A stretch of 64,000 nt of DNA from IMG/VR virus record IMGVR_UViG_3300044825_001821, positions 108,440 to 172,439 of that record; one strand, 5' to 3'. Positions 36,788 to 44,929 of the stretch are shown here, piece after piece. Both the position numbers and the translations under genes were made by a program. Positions within the stretch are counted from its first letter, which is position 1. Each line of letters opens with the position of its first letter. This DNA is from a virus. The notes under the pieces are model-generated. The model ran no database searches. It worked only from the letters and a program-made list of their open reading frames with translations, and had not been told where the DNA came from.

Positions 36788-38358
36788 AATATTTTTATGA
36801 AAAGAATACAGAGTTACTTGAATCAAATGTAAACAAAACATTTGATGAAGTTCTTATTATGACGAAGGATGAATTTCGTCAATGGGCTATTGACTTACGC
36901 AAAAAAGTTGTTTATCTGTGGGATGAAAAAGGTCAACCACCACGTGTGGGATATGATGAACAAGAAATCATCGATCAGTTCAATGAGATGACTTCATTTC
37001 CTGTTCATAAATTTTTGGTTGAAGATGAATACACAAATGAAAAAAATGTAATTCGTAATACAAGTGTGATTGGGAATGCAGTTAATCAATGGTTTCCTAC
37101 CATGATGAAAACACGAATCAATTACACCAAAGATGTTGACAAAGGCAAATCAATATACGATTACTTTGCACGTGATGACTTACTTGATACGTTTGTAACG
37201 TATGCTTCAAGGCATTTCAAACGAGATTCTTTTTATCATTACTCTTCACCAATTCAAGTTGATAAACTAATTCAGATTGGTTCATTGCAGGTTGTACCAC
37301 AAACAACAAAAGAGTTTGTTGAGTGGTTCGAAACTAAAGCAAGAGGCTATGGCACACATGACTATTGGTTAGAACCTGCTGATGAAGATAAAGAATACAC
37401 AGGATACAATGAAGAGTTGAAGAATCAAAAGTATTTGTTTGTTTCACGTGATGAAATTATTGATTTGAACATACCTGTTCATTGTATAACAAATATTGAT
37501 GCCAAGGAAGGTGTCAACACATATAGAATTAGACTATATGAAAAAGAACAAAAACTTTTTCCTGTAGGTCTTAAAGCTTTCCGTGTGTCGTTCTGTCAGT
37601 ATGCGGTTAATTTTCCTCCATTGACAGCCAAATACTTGTATGAACGATACACGGAGCCTTTTAAAAATCAAGAGCAAATAATCATATACGATCCATCTTC
37701 TGGTTGGGGTGGTCGTTTACTTGGCGCATTGTCGGTTGACGATAATCGAAACATACATTACGTGGGAACTGATCCTAACACAGATCATAACACCCACAGC
37801 GGTAGAACAAAGTACCATGAGTTCGCTGACTTTTTTAATACGAACACGTACAGAGCGACTGGTTTGTTTCCTAAAACACACACATATGAAATCTTTCAAC
37901 ACGGTTCTGAAGAAATACACAATGATCCTGCGTTTCAAAAGTATAAAGGTAAGTTAGATTTGATCTTTACTTCACCACCATACTTTGCTAAAGAAGCCTA
38001 CTCTGAAGATGACGCACAATCGTATAAAAAATTTAGTCAATATGATTTGTGGCGTGATGGATTTCTTCGTAAGACATTAGAAACTTGTGCCGAGTATCTA
38101 AAGAGTGATCGATATCTGTTATGGAATATTGCTGATGCAGTGTTTGATAGTGAAATGCTTCCACTAGAACAAGATTCAATTGATATACTTACCGAGTATG
38201 GATTGATCTATAAAGGCAAACTGAAAATGTCACTGGCACAAATGCCAGGAGGCAATCGTGTTGACTCAGAGACAGGACTACCTAAAGCAAAAAACTTTTG
38301 CAAAGTTAATAACATGTGGCTCAAATACGAACCTATTTTTGTCTTTTATAAACCTTGA
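36784..38358 (+). CDS. DNA methyltransferase-like protein with large N-terminal extension
   Basis: 524 residues. The SAM site IYDPSSGWGGRLLGAL is near 302, and catalytic TSPPYFAKEAY near 396; SPPY is typical of N4-cytosine/N6-adenine amino methyltransferases. YLLWNIADAVFD follows. About 290 residues precede the methylase core and match nothing I recognise. ATG 36784 overlaps the PLP gene stop. It may modify phage DNA, possibly together with the PLP and oxygenase genes of the same operon. Confidence 0.7.
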   Translation: MKYFYEKNTELLESNVNKTFDEVLIMTKDEFRQWAIDLRKKVVYLWDEKGQPPRVGYDEQEIIDQFNEMTSFPVHKFLVEDEYTNEKNVIRNTSVIGNAVNQWFPTMMKTRINYTKDVDKGKSIYDYFARDDLLDTFVTYASRHFKRDSFYHYSSPIQVDKLIQIGSLQVVPQTTKEFVEWFETKARGYGTHDYWLEPADEDKEYTGYNEELKNQKYLFVSRDEIIDLNIPVHCITNIDAKEGVNTYRIRLYEKEQKLFPVGLKAFRVSFCQYAVNFPPLTAKYLYERYTEPFKNQEQIIIYDPSSGWGGRLLGALSVDDNRNIHYVGTDPNTDHNTHSGRTKYHEFADFFNTNTYRATGLFPKTHTYEIFQHGSEEIHNDPAFQKYKGKLDLIFTSPPYFAKEAYSEDDAQSYKKFSQYDLWRDGFLRKTLETCAEYLKSDRYLLWNIADAVFDSEMLPLEQDSIDILTEYGLIYKGKLKMSLAQMPGGNRVDSETGLPKAKNFCKVNNMWLKYEPIFVFYKP

Positions 38359-38383
38359 CAAGTAAAACCACCTCTGCTACACT
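38355..38383 (+). promoter_or_regulatory. Sigma70 promoter, TTGACA-17-TACACT with extended -10
   Basis: TTGACA at 38355-38360 (overlapping the TGA stop of the methyltransferase gene), 17-nt spacer, TACACT at 38378-38383 preceded by TGC. It drives the small gene at 38415 and the CobT-like gene. Confidence 0.75.
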
Positions 38384-38414
38384 GGTACAGTGATAGATGA
38401 ATGAGGAGGCAAAC

Positions 38415-38573
38415 ATGTCAGAATTGCAAGATTTTGTTGACGAAAATGAAATAGGTTATCAATTTGCTTTACTTGATGTCAAAAATGCAATAGATACATA
38501 TGGTATCGAAATAGTATTTCAAGCCTTGGACTTGACAAGTATTTCCATACCTGATAAAATGGTTATTCAATGA
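38415..38573 (+). CDS. Small hypothetical protein (52 residues)
   Basis: ATG follows an excellent GAGGAGG ribosome site by 5 nt and lies about 25 nt after the predicted promoter start. The acidic, soluble product runs MSELQDFVDENEIG ... LTSISIPDKMVIQ. Its stop is 15 nt before the CobT-like ATG. First gene of an early transcript; function unknown. Confidence 0.6.
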   Translation: MSELQDFVDENEIGYQFALLDVKNAIDTYGIEIVFQALDLTSISIPDKMVIQ

Positions 38574-38588
38574 TGCAAGGGTTATCAA

Positions 38589-40847
38589 ATGAATAACATT
38601 CAAAATCAAAAATCCGGTCTTGCCAAACTGATGGCGACCGAGAATCTTACAGTTCAACATTCCAAAGTCTCAACGGCAATGTTCGATCCTAAAAACCGTG
38701 TTCTCATTTGCCCTATTTGGGAACAAATGTCTGGCGATCTTTATGACTTGCTAATGGGTCATGAAGTTGGTCACGCTATCGATACACCTGCCGACGGTTG
38801 GCATGGTGCTGTACATGATCGTGGTTCAAACTACAAAGGCTTTTTGAATGTAGTTGAAGATGCACGTATTGAGAAACGTCAGAAACGCCGTTACCCTGGC
38901 TTGCGCCGTTCATTTATCAACGGCTTCAATGAATTGATGAAGCGTGACTTCTTTAATATTGGTGAACGTGAAGTCAATACATTTCCTTTCATTGATCGAC
39001 TGAACATGTATACCAAATCTGGTTATACAATGCAAATTACATTCAATGCAAAAGAGCAAGAGTTCGTTGAACGTGTTCAGGCTTGTGAAACATGGGAAGA
39101 TGTTCTCAAAGTTACTGATGAGATTTGGGAATATTCAAAAGAAGAACAATCACAAACTAACATTCCACAAGACAGTTTTGGTTTTGATGATAACAGTGCC
39201 ACTGATGAACAAGAAGTAGGTTCGGGTGAAGGTGATGCTGAGACTGAAGCAAAAGGCAACAATAAGTCTAAAGCAAGTGATAAAGGTGATGATGGTGATC
39301 AAGAAAGAGAATCACAATCATCAAGTGGCGACACGGAAGAAGGTGACGATGATGGTGGTGAAGATGGTGATGTTATCAATCGTTTCAAAGAATCACGTAG
39401 CACAAACGAAAACTTTGAGCCACGTTGTGAAACGGATGAAAACTTTCGTCGTAACGAATCTTCTTTGATTGACAAGAAAGCACGTGAGTATGTGTATGTC
39501 AACATACCGCAACCAAATCTGAAGAAAATTATTACACCTGCAAAACGTGTACATGAAATTCTTACCTCTGAGTTTTCCGATCAGCGTACAGATTATGAAA
39601 CACTTTCTAACAATCTGTACAGTGAATTTCGCCGTAAGAACGAACGATTCATTTCGCTATTGGCAAAAGAATTTGAGATGCGTAAAGCGGCTGATAAGTT
39701 TTCAAAAGCAAAAACTGCCGACACAGGCGATATTGACGTTAGCCGTATCTTCAAATATCAGATTGATGATGCTATCTTCAAAAAAGTTATGCGTGTACCA
39801 AAGGGTAAATCACATGGCTTGATTCTGTTACTTGATAAGTCTGGCTCAATGACCGAGAATTTGTCGGCATCATACGAACAAATTCTAGTGTTGGCTTCCT
39901 TTTGCCGTAAAGTAAACATACCGTTTGCTGCATATGGTTTTGGTAACGCTGACAATATTCGTGAACTAGATTTTCCTGGTGGTGAAACCAAACCGTTTTC
40001 AAATGGTTGTTTCAGTGAAAACTATAAAGATATGTTTGTATCACCTGTATATCTGCGTGAGATGATCAATTCCAAGATGAGCAACTCAGAATTTTCTAAG
40101 GCAACAAAAAATATTCTGTGCCTTGCTGATGCTTGGTCAATGGCATCCAGATATGGTTATTATGGTAAAAACTTTTACCGCCCACCGTCAGATGGATTAT
40201 CTAATACCCCATTGTCAGAGGCATTGATTGCTAGTCAAACATTAATCAATGAGTTTCGTCAAGTAAATAATCTTGATATTGTAAACCTCTGTGTTGTACA
40301 TGACGGTGATGCTGACGATATCAATTCGTACTACAACGAAACAATGCGCCGTAACTTTATTAATAGCAGATATCAAAATGTTTTCTTGGTAGATAAGAAA
40401 AACAAAGTGCAACAAGAGGTACCTGCTGATGAAGATGGTATGCGAATTGCTATCTCAAAGTGGTTAACGAAAACAACTGGCGTAAAGATTATTGGTTTTT
40501 ATCTGACACCGAATAGTCAAATGAAAGGTGCCTTGCGCCGCCGTTTATTTAACGAAGATGTAAATCGTTTTCGTAATGATCCAAGCAAAAGGTATGAATT
40601 GCATGATACAATAGCTAAGTATCAAAAGGTACTGAAGAAAGATAAGTATCTTGAATCGAAGAATGATGGTTATGAATCATTCTTTATTCTACCTGGTGGT
40701 ACTGATCTTGGTGTTGATGATGAAGAATTCGAAGCGCCAACAAAAGTTACCACGGCAACTTTGACTAAGGCATTCTCTAAGTTTGCCAAGAGCCGTCAAG
40801 TCAACCGTGTGTTGGTGTCACGATTCATCGGTATGATAGCAATGTGA
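38589..40847 (+). CDS. CobT-like protein: HExxH zinc-peptidase-like plus VWA domain
   Basis: 752 residues. HEVGH (about 58-62) with a following NVVEDARIE looks like a zinc metallopeptidase site. A disordered acidic linker spans about 200-270. A VWA domain with MIDAS motif LLDKSGSMTE lies near 413-422. Such CobT-like proteins partner MoxR/CobS AAA ATPases, as here with the next gene. Despite the name, cobalamin chelation is unlikely; the pair more plausibly remodels a protein complex early in infection. Known in T4-like cyanophages. Confidence 0.75.
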   Translation: MNNIQNQKSGLAKLMATENLTVQHSKVSTAMFDPKNRVLICPIWEQMSGDLYDLLMGHEVGHAIDTPADGWHGAVHDRGSNYKGFLNVVEDARIEKRQKRRYPGLRRSFINGFNELMKRDFFNIGEREVNTFPFIDRLNMYTKSGYTMQITFNAKEQEFVERVQACETWEDVLKVTDEIWEYSKEEQSQTNIPQDSFGFDDNSATDEQEVGSGEGDAETEAKGNNKSKASDKGDDGDQERESQSSSGDTEEGDDDGGEDGDVINRFKESRSTNENFEPRCETDENFRRNESSLIDKKAREYVYVNIPQPNLKKIITPAKRVHEILTSEFSDQRTDYETLSNNLYSEFRRKNERFISLLAKEFEMRKAADKFSKAKTADTGDIDVSRIFKYQIDDAIFKKVMRVPKGKSHGLILLLDKSGSMTENLSASYEQILVLASFCRKVNIPFAAYGFGNADNIRELDFPGGETKPFSNGCFSENYKDMFVSPVYLREMINSKMSNSEFSKATKNILCLADAWSMASRYGYYGKNFYRPPSDGLSNTPLSEALIASQTLINEFRQVNNLDIVNLCVVHDGDADDINSYYNETMRRNFINSRYQNVFLVDKKNKVQQEVPADEDGMRIAISKWLTKTTGVKIIGFYLTPNSQMKGALRRRLFNEDVNRFRNDPSKRYELHDTIAKYQKVLKKDKYLESKNDGYESFFILPGGTDLGVDDEEFEAPTKVTTATLTKAFSKFAKSRQVNRVLVSRFIGMIAM

Positions 40848-40852
40848 TAATA

Positions 40853-40886
40853 AAATGCCACTTGACAAGTTGGTGGCATTTCTTTA
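40853..40886 (+). terminator. Terminator-like hairpin merged with the CobS promoter
   Basis: Perfect 9-bp inverted repeat AAATGCCAC (40853-40861) / GTGGCATTT (40873-40881), followed by CTTTA. The 11-nt loop starts exactly with the TTGACA -35 of the next promoter. Confidence 0.65.
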
Positions 40887-40890
40887 TAAT
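40862..40890 (+). promoter_or_regulatory. Perfect sigma70 promoter for the CobS-like gene
   Basis: TTGACA (40862-40867), 17-nt spacer, TATAAT (40885-40890): all twelve consensus positions match. The start would be near 40897, giving a short leader with GGAG before ATG 40923. Confidence 0.93.
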
Positions 40891-40922
40891 GGAAGTTCTT
40901 AACGTGAGATGGAGTTTATATT

Positions 40923-42101
40923 ATGACAAGTCGTTCTGACAAGCGCCAGTTGTTTCTTGATGCTCTTATTGCAACTGGCAAAGCAGAAGTTTCACTTGAT
41001 GAAATTCGTGATCTTTCTGATAACATGGGTATACCAGTGCCACAATGGTTCACAAAAGATGAAATTAATAAGGTGAAGCGTGGTGTATATCGTGTTCCTA
41101 AAGCCACCCAAACGCCCGCTATTGAACTCTCAGCACAAGTAATCCCAATGACAAAGACTGAGAATCCAACAGGCAATCGTATTGCTAATGTGACAACTGA
41201 TCTTGAGATTGAAAATCTGATTCCTTCTCAATATAGCAACTATGTACCTTTTGGCAACTTTGAAGATGTGTTGTCAATTGTGCAATCAAAACAATTCTTT
41301 CCTGTATTCATCACCGGTCAATCTGGTAACGGTAAGACCATGTCCATTGAACAGGCTTGTGCCAAAGCAAAACGCAAATTCGTTTGCGTATCAATGACAC
41401 CTGATACTGATGAGGGTGACTTGCTTGGTAACTATGTTCTGATCAACGGTCAGATGGAATGGCGTGACGGTCCTGTGACTGTTGCTGCCCGTCAGGGTGC
41501 TGTTCTGTGTATCGATGAGATTGATTATGGTGCTCAGAATCTTTCTTGCTTACAACGTGTACTTGAAGGTAAGCCATTCTTGCTGAAGAAAAAGAATGAA
41601 CTGGTTGCACCCGCACCTGGCTTTACCGTGTTTGCTACTGCTAACACAAAAGGTAAAGGCTCCGAAGATGGTCGTTATATGTTTACCAATGTGTTGAACG
41701 AAGCGTTTCTTGAGCGTTTCCCTAACACTATGGAACAAGAATGGCCGCCTGCTAAGATCGAAGAAAAGATCATCGGCAAAGAACTTGATGCAGTTGGTCG
41801 TGCTGATGCAACATTTGCCAAGAATCTTGTAACATGGGCGAATGCAATTCGTACTACGTTTGCCGATGGTGGCTGTGATGAAGTTATTTCTACACGCCGT
41901 CTGGTACACATTGTCAAAACGTTTGGTATCTACAATGACAAAAAGAAAGCAATTGAGTATTGCTTGAATCGTTTTGATGCCGATACCAAAGCAACTTTCT
42001 TTGACTTGTATACTAAAGTCGATGCTGGTATTGATCCTACCGTTACGGCAGAACCAGAAGTGAAGCCTGCCGCAACTGAGGGCGAAGAAGTGCCGTTTTA
42101 A
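40923..42101 (+). CDS. cobS: CobS-like MoxR-family AAA+ ATPase
   Basis: 392 residues. Walker A GQSGNGKT at about 132-139, Walker B VLCIDEIDYG near 195, and sensor-like FATANTKGKG. The N-terminal 90 residues are a separate helical region. It is annotated as cobaltochelatase subunit CobS in related phages, but with a CobT-like VWA partner it is better seen as a MoxR/VWA remodelling pair. It has its own perfect promoter, so it can be made in excess of its partner. Confidence 0.85.
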   Translation: MTSRSDKRQLFLDALIATGKAEVSLDEIRDLSDNMGIPVPQWFTKDEINKVKRGVYRVPKATQTPAIELSAQVIPMTKTENPTGNRIANVTTDLEIENLIPSQYSNYVPFGNFEDVLSIVQSKQFFPVFITGQSGNGKTMSIEQACAKAKRKFVCVSMTPDTDEGDLLGNYVLINGQMEWRDGPVTVAARQGAVLCIDEIDYGAQNLSCLQRVLEGKPFLLKKKNELVAPAPGFTVFATANTKGKGSEDGRYMFTNVLNEAFLERFPNTMEQEWPPAKIEEKIIGKELDAVGRADATFAKNLVTWANAIRTTFADGGCDEVISTRRLVHIVKTFGIYNDKKKAIEYCLNRFDADTKATFFDLYTKVDAGIDPTVTAEPEVKPAATEGEEVPF

Positions 42102-42104
42102 TTA

Positions 42105-42133
42105 TTGACAGGGACTTCGGTTCCTGTTATAAT
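42105..42133 (+). promoter_or_regulatory. Perfect sigma70 promoter for the DUF262-HNH gene
   Basis: TTGACA (42105-42110), 17-nt spacer, TATAAT (42128-42133), all consensus. The spacer itself is a hairpin: ACAGGGAC / GTTCCTGT (8 bp, one G-T pair) closed by UUCG, at 42108-42127. Confidence 0.93.
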
Positions 42134-42154
42134 TTGTAGTGTAGTAAAACAATC

Positions 42155-42190
42155 TGCCAATTGTGGCAACCAACCAAACGCCGTCGGCGT
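42155..42190 (+). promoter_or_regulatory. Two short hairpins in the leader of the DUF262-HNH gene
   Basis: TGCCA-ATTG-TGGCA at 42155-42168 and ACGCC-GTC-GGCGT at 42178-42190. Both lie between the transcription start and the TAGGAG ribosome site. Possible operator or RNA control elements. Confidence 0.3.
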
Positions 42191-42208
42191 ATCTTAGGAG
42201 TAATATGT

Positions 42209-43651
42209 ATGAGTAAAGTTGTACTTTTTAATCACAAAACGTTCAATCTTGAACAGTGGTCAATTGAAGAGATTATTCGGTGTATCAATTCACCCACAGA
42301 AAAAATTCAAGTAATGCCGCCAGAATTTCAGCGTGACTTTATAGCATCGCTGAAATGGCAGCGTGATCTTATAGATTCATTCTACAATGGTCTATCATCT
42401 AATTTAATTCACTTTCGTAAACTTGATAAAGAAAAAGCGTCTAAGATTGGTTTTGCCTATCAATGTCTTGATGGTTTACAGAGACTTTCTACTACGATCA
42501 ATTTTGTCAATAATAAATTTGATGATAATAACGGAAAATTTTTTCGTGAACTCTCAAAAAAAGAGCAAGAAAATGTTCTTTCATACACCTTCACATTGTA
42601 TGTCTATGCTGAAACTATGACAGATGAAGAGGCGGGTGAAACTTTTTGTCGTATTAATAATGCAAATGATCTGAATGATCAAGAAATGCTTAATGCTATT
42701 CCTGGTTATGTATCACAAACAGTTCGTAGCCAGGCACGTTCCGGTCAAACTACATCTGTACTGCCTGTGTTTGAAACGTATATTGATGTTAAAGGTACAC
42801 GCCGTCCTAAAAATGGACTTGGAATGTTGCCTGGTGTACGTTTGGCATATGATGCTTTGCTTGCAAGATGGTATACAGTTGAATACGATAAACAGAAAAA
42901 TCCAAACAACTTAGCCTTTCATGGTTCAGGTATCAACAAACCACATACAACAAAAATGTATCGTGATGCTAATTTGAAATCTCAGTATGTTGATGGTAAA
43001 CCTGTATACCTTGCTGATTATACATGGGCACAACCAAAAGAGTTTGCTTCAATTGAGAAAGAAGTGATTCGTCGTGCTAAGTTTGTTCACGATTGTCTTA
43101 GTGCTGATATTGAAAACAACAAAAAGTTTTTTAAGACTGATGGTAAGATACATGCACTATATGATCTTTCTTATGAACTCGAAAATGTTTACGGTAAAAA
43201 CTGTGTGAAAGATTTTAAAAAATTTGTTCGTGGTGTCAAAGAAGTGCTTGCCACACACCTTGATGAAAAGAAAAATAAAGACGGTGCTCTTTACTTTCAA
43301 AGATTGTTAGGTTGTGGCACTGGTCATGAGATTCTAGAAAAGATTGCATATTTTATGGATGCTATCTATGCCGATCCAGACTATTTTGGTATAGTTGAAA
43401 TGGATTATGGTAAGATCAGTGATGCCGATAAGATGCAAATTTTGATTAAGCAGAAGCATACCTGCTGGATTGATGAACAAGAAGCCAGTATTGATGATGT
43501 TGAAGCAGCACATATCATTGCACGTTCTCTTGGTGGCAAGAATGTAGTAAGTAACTATGTTTTGGTACGTAAACAATACAACCGCAATATGGGTACAATG
43601 ACTCCACAAGATTACAAACAGAAATACTTTCCACAATTGTGTGGCAAATAA
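42209..43651 (+). CDS. DUF262 (ParB-like) protein with C-terminal HNH nuclease, GmrSD-like
   Basis: 480 residues. The N-terminal DUF262 signature is MPPEFQRDF (about 36-44) then CLDGLQRLSTT (about 87-97). The C-terminus carries EAAHIIARSLGGKNVVSNY and RKQYNRNMGT, an HNH-type nuclease site. The combination resembles GmrSD-type modification-dependent restriction enzymes. ATG 42209 has TAGGAG 8 nt upstream. It is monocistronic, from a perfect early promoter to a terminator. It may attack host or rival phage DNA. Confidence 0.78.
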   Translation: MSKVVLFNHKTFNLEQWSIEEIIRCINSPTEKIQVMPPEFQRDFIASLKWQRDLIDSFYNGLSSNLIHFRKLDKEKASKIGFAYQCLDGLQRLSTTINFVNNKFDDNNGKFFRELSKKEQENVLSYTFTLYVYAETMTDEEAGETFCRINNANDLNDQEMLNAIPGYVSQTVRSQARSGQTTSVLPVFETYIDVKGTRRPKNGLGMLPGVRLAYDALLARWYTVEYDKQKNPNNLAFHGSGINKPHTTKMYRDANLKSQYVDGKPVYLADYTWAQPKEFASIEKEVIRRAKFVHDCLSADIENNKKFFKTDGKIHALYDLSYELENVYGKNCVKDFKKFVRGVKEVLATHLDEKKNKDGALYFQRLLGCGTGHEILEKIAYFMDAIYADPDYFGIVEMDYGKISDADKMQILIKQKHTCWIDEQEASIDDVEAAHIIARSLGGKNVVSNYVLVRKQYNRNMGTMTPQDYKQKYFPQLCGK

Positions 43652-43668
43652 GTAACACCTTTGCCTGA

Positions 43669-43697
43669 GGGAGTGTTGACACACTCTCTCTTTTTTT
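43669..43697 (+). terminator. Intrinsic terminator merged with the next promoter
   Basis: Stem GGGAGTGT (43669-43676) / ACACTCTC (43681-43688), including a G-T pair, with loop TGAC and a T-rich tail CTCTTTTTTT-like run to 43697. The -35 of the following promoter spans the loop. Confidence 0.8.
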
Positions 43698-43704
43698 ATA
43701 TAAT
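43676..43704 (+). promoter_or_regulatory. Perfect sigma70 promoter for the winged-helix gene
   Basis: TTGACA (43676-43681), 17-nt spacer, TATAAT (43699-43704). The spacer is the terminator's 3' arm plus its T-run. Predicted start near 43711. Confidence 0.93.
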
Positions 43705-43713
43705 GTTAAGTAT

Positions 43714-43754
43714 GTAGAGAAAAGTCGCCTCTACTAATATATTTTTGTGCGACT
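43714..43754 (+). ncRNA. Candidate H-type RNA pseudoknot in the 5' leader
   Basis: Stem 1 is GUAGAG (43714-43719) with CUCUAC (43729-43734). Stem 2 is AGUCGC (43723-43728) with GCGACU (43749-43754). Loop 1 is 3 nt (AAA), the stems abut with no base between them, and loop 3 is 14 nt of A/U. These are textbook H-type proportions. It lies at the predicted 5' end of the message, followed by AA, seven T, then GGAG and the ATG of the winged-helix gene. Confidence 0.6.
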
Positions 43755-43777
43755 AATTTTTTTATGGAGTAAATTGA

Positions 43778-44041
43778 ATGTCTGCTAAAGAGAAAATTCT
43801 AAAGTTCCTTTCTAAGGACGGTCCTTACAATACCTTGACTGCCGCACAAGCACGTGCTCGTTTCGGTATCGTAAATGTTGGTGCTCGTATTGAAGAACTA
43901 CGTGCAGAGGGTTACTGCATCTACACCAACAAGAAAACTCTTGCCGATGGTCGTCGTATCACTTACTACAAACTCGGTAAGCCAACCAAGAAAATGATCG
44001 CTGCCGCACATGCAGTTCTTGGTGGTCAGGCGTTTGCCTAA
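43778..44041 (+). CDS. Small winged-helix DNA-binding protein
   Basis: 87 residues, basic. LTAAQARARFGIVNVGARIE, then ELRAEGYCIYTNKK and GRRITYYKLG, fits a helix-turn-helix plus wing (HTH_39-like). It sits alone between a perfect promoter and a terminator, so it should be a strongly expressed early regulator or host-takeover protein. The GGAG ribosome site is at 43766-43769. The structured leader suggests autoregulation. Confidence 0.75.
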   Translation: MSAKEKILKFLSKDGPYNTLTAAQARARFGIVNVGARIEELRAEGYCIYTNKKTLADGRRITYYKLGKPTKKMIAAAHAVLGGQAFA

Positions 44042-44060
44042 AATAGGTTGAAAAATGGTG

Positions 44061-44099
44061 GAGTGAGAGCATATATATTATGTGTTCTCACTCTTTTTT
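44061..44099 (+). terminator. Intrinsic terminator after the winged-helix gene
   Basis: Stem GAGTGAGA (44061-44068) / TCTCACTC (44086-44093), with an inner CATA/TATG extension, followed by six T. Confidence 0.9.
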
Positions 44100-44110
44100 A
44101 TGGATAAATT

Positions 44111-44929
44111 ATGCAGATACAAGTCAATATTGAACAACTAAGAAAAAATAAACTGTTCGTTGCTACACCAATGTATGGTGGCATGGCACATGGATTGTAT
44201 ATTAAATCTTGCCTTGATCTTCAAACCGTAATGATGCGTTATGGAATTGAAGTCAAATTCTCTTTCCTATTTAACGAATCACTTATCACACGTGCTCGTA
44301 ATTATCTGGTAGATGAATTTCTACGTTGTGAAGATTTCACACACATGATGTTCATTGACTCTGATATTCATTTCGATCCGAATGATATCATTGCTTTGAT
44401 GGCTCTTGATAAAGATATTATTGGTGGACCATATCCTAAAAAGTCAATCAATTGGGGTAACATTGCACAAGCAGCTAGAGCGCACCCAGAACTTGACCCG
44501 AAAGAACTTGAGAATCTTGTTGGTGAATATGTTTTCAATGTGGTAAAAGGCACACAACAATTTCAAGTATCAGAACCTCTAGAGGTTATGGAGATTGGTA
44601 CTGGTCACATGATGATGAAACGTGAAGTGTTTACGAAGATGGAGAAAGAATATCCCTTCATTCGTTACAAGCCAGATCATATTGGTCAAGCACACTTTGA
44701 TGGTTCACGTTACATTCATGCTTACTTTGATACTGTAATTGATACCAAAGATTCATGTGTTGGTGGTGGCTCTGAACGTTATCTATCAGAAGATTATATG
44801 TTCTGTCAGATGTGGCGTAAGATGGGTGGTAAAGTTTATCTATGTCCATGGATGAGAACTCAGCACATTGGTACATATGCGTTTACTGGTAACATGCCCG
44901 CTGTTGCTCAGTACACTGGTAGACTTTGA
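44111..44929 (+). CDS. Glycosyltransferase-like protein (GT-A type)
   Basis: 272 residues. FVATPMYGGMAHGLYIKSC, then RARNYLVDEFL, and the DxD-like MMFIDSDIHFDPNDIIALM indicate a GT-A fold with nucleotide-sugar binding. A late GGGSERYLSEDYMFCQMWRK block supplies the probable catalytic acid. Common in T4-like marine phages. Target (DNA, protein or surface glycan) unknown. It lies in a gap-free run toward gene 45. Confidence 0.7.
   Translation: MQIQVNIEQLRKNKLFVATPMYGGMAHGLYIKSCLDLQTVMMRYGIEVKFSFLFNESLITRARNYLVDEFLRCEDFTHMMFIDSDIHFDPNDIIALMALDKDIIGGPYPKKSINWGNIAQAARAHPELDPKELENLVGEYVFNVVKGTQQFQVSEPLEVMEIGTGHMMMKREVFTKMEKEYPFIRYKPDHIGQAHFDGSRYIHAYFDTVIDTKDSCVGGGSERYLSEDYMFCQMWRKMGGKVYLCPWMRTQHIGTYAFTGNMPAVAQYTGRL

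Noticed and set aside
38589-42101. Cobalamin biosynthesis role for CobS/CobT-like genes
   Set aside because: No CobN or other B12 genes; the ATPase plus VWA pairing is common outside that pathway.
42149-42168. Second pseudoknot in the DUF262-HNH leader
   Set aside because: The two possible stems would leave no bases to cross stem 1, so only a simple hairpin is sterically possible.
44048-44079. Promoter in the gap before the glycosyltransferase gene at 44111 (TTGAAA with TATATT)
   Set aside because: The spacing is 20 nt and the -10 is within the terminator stem-loop; too weak to call.
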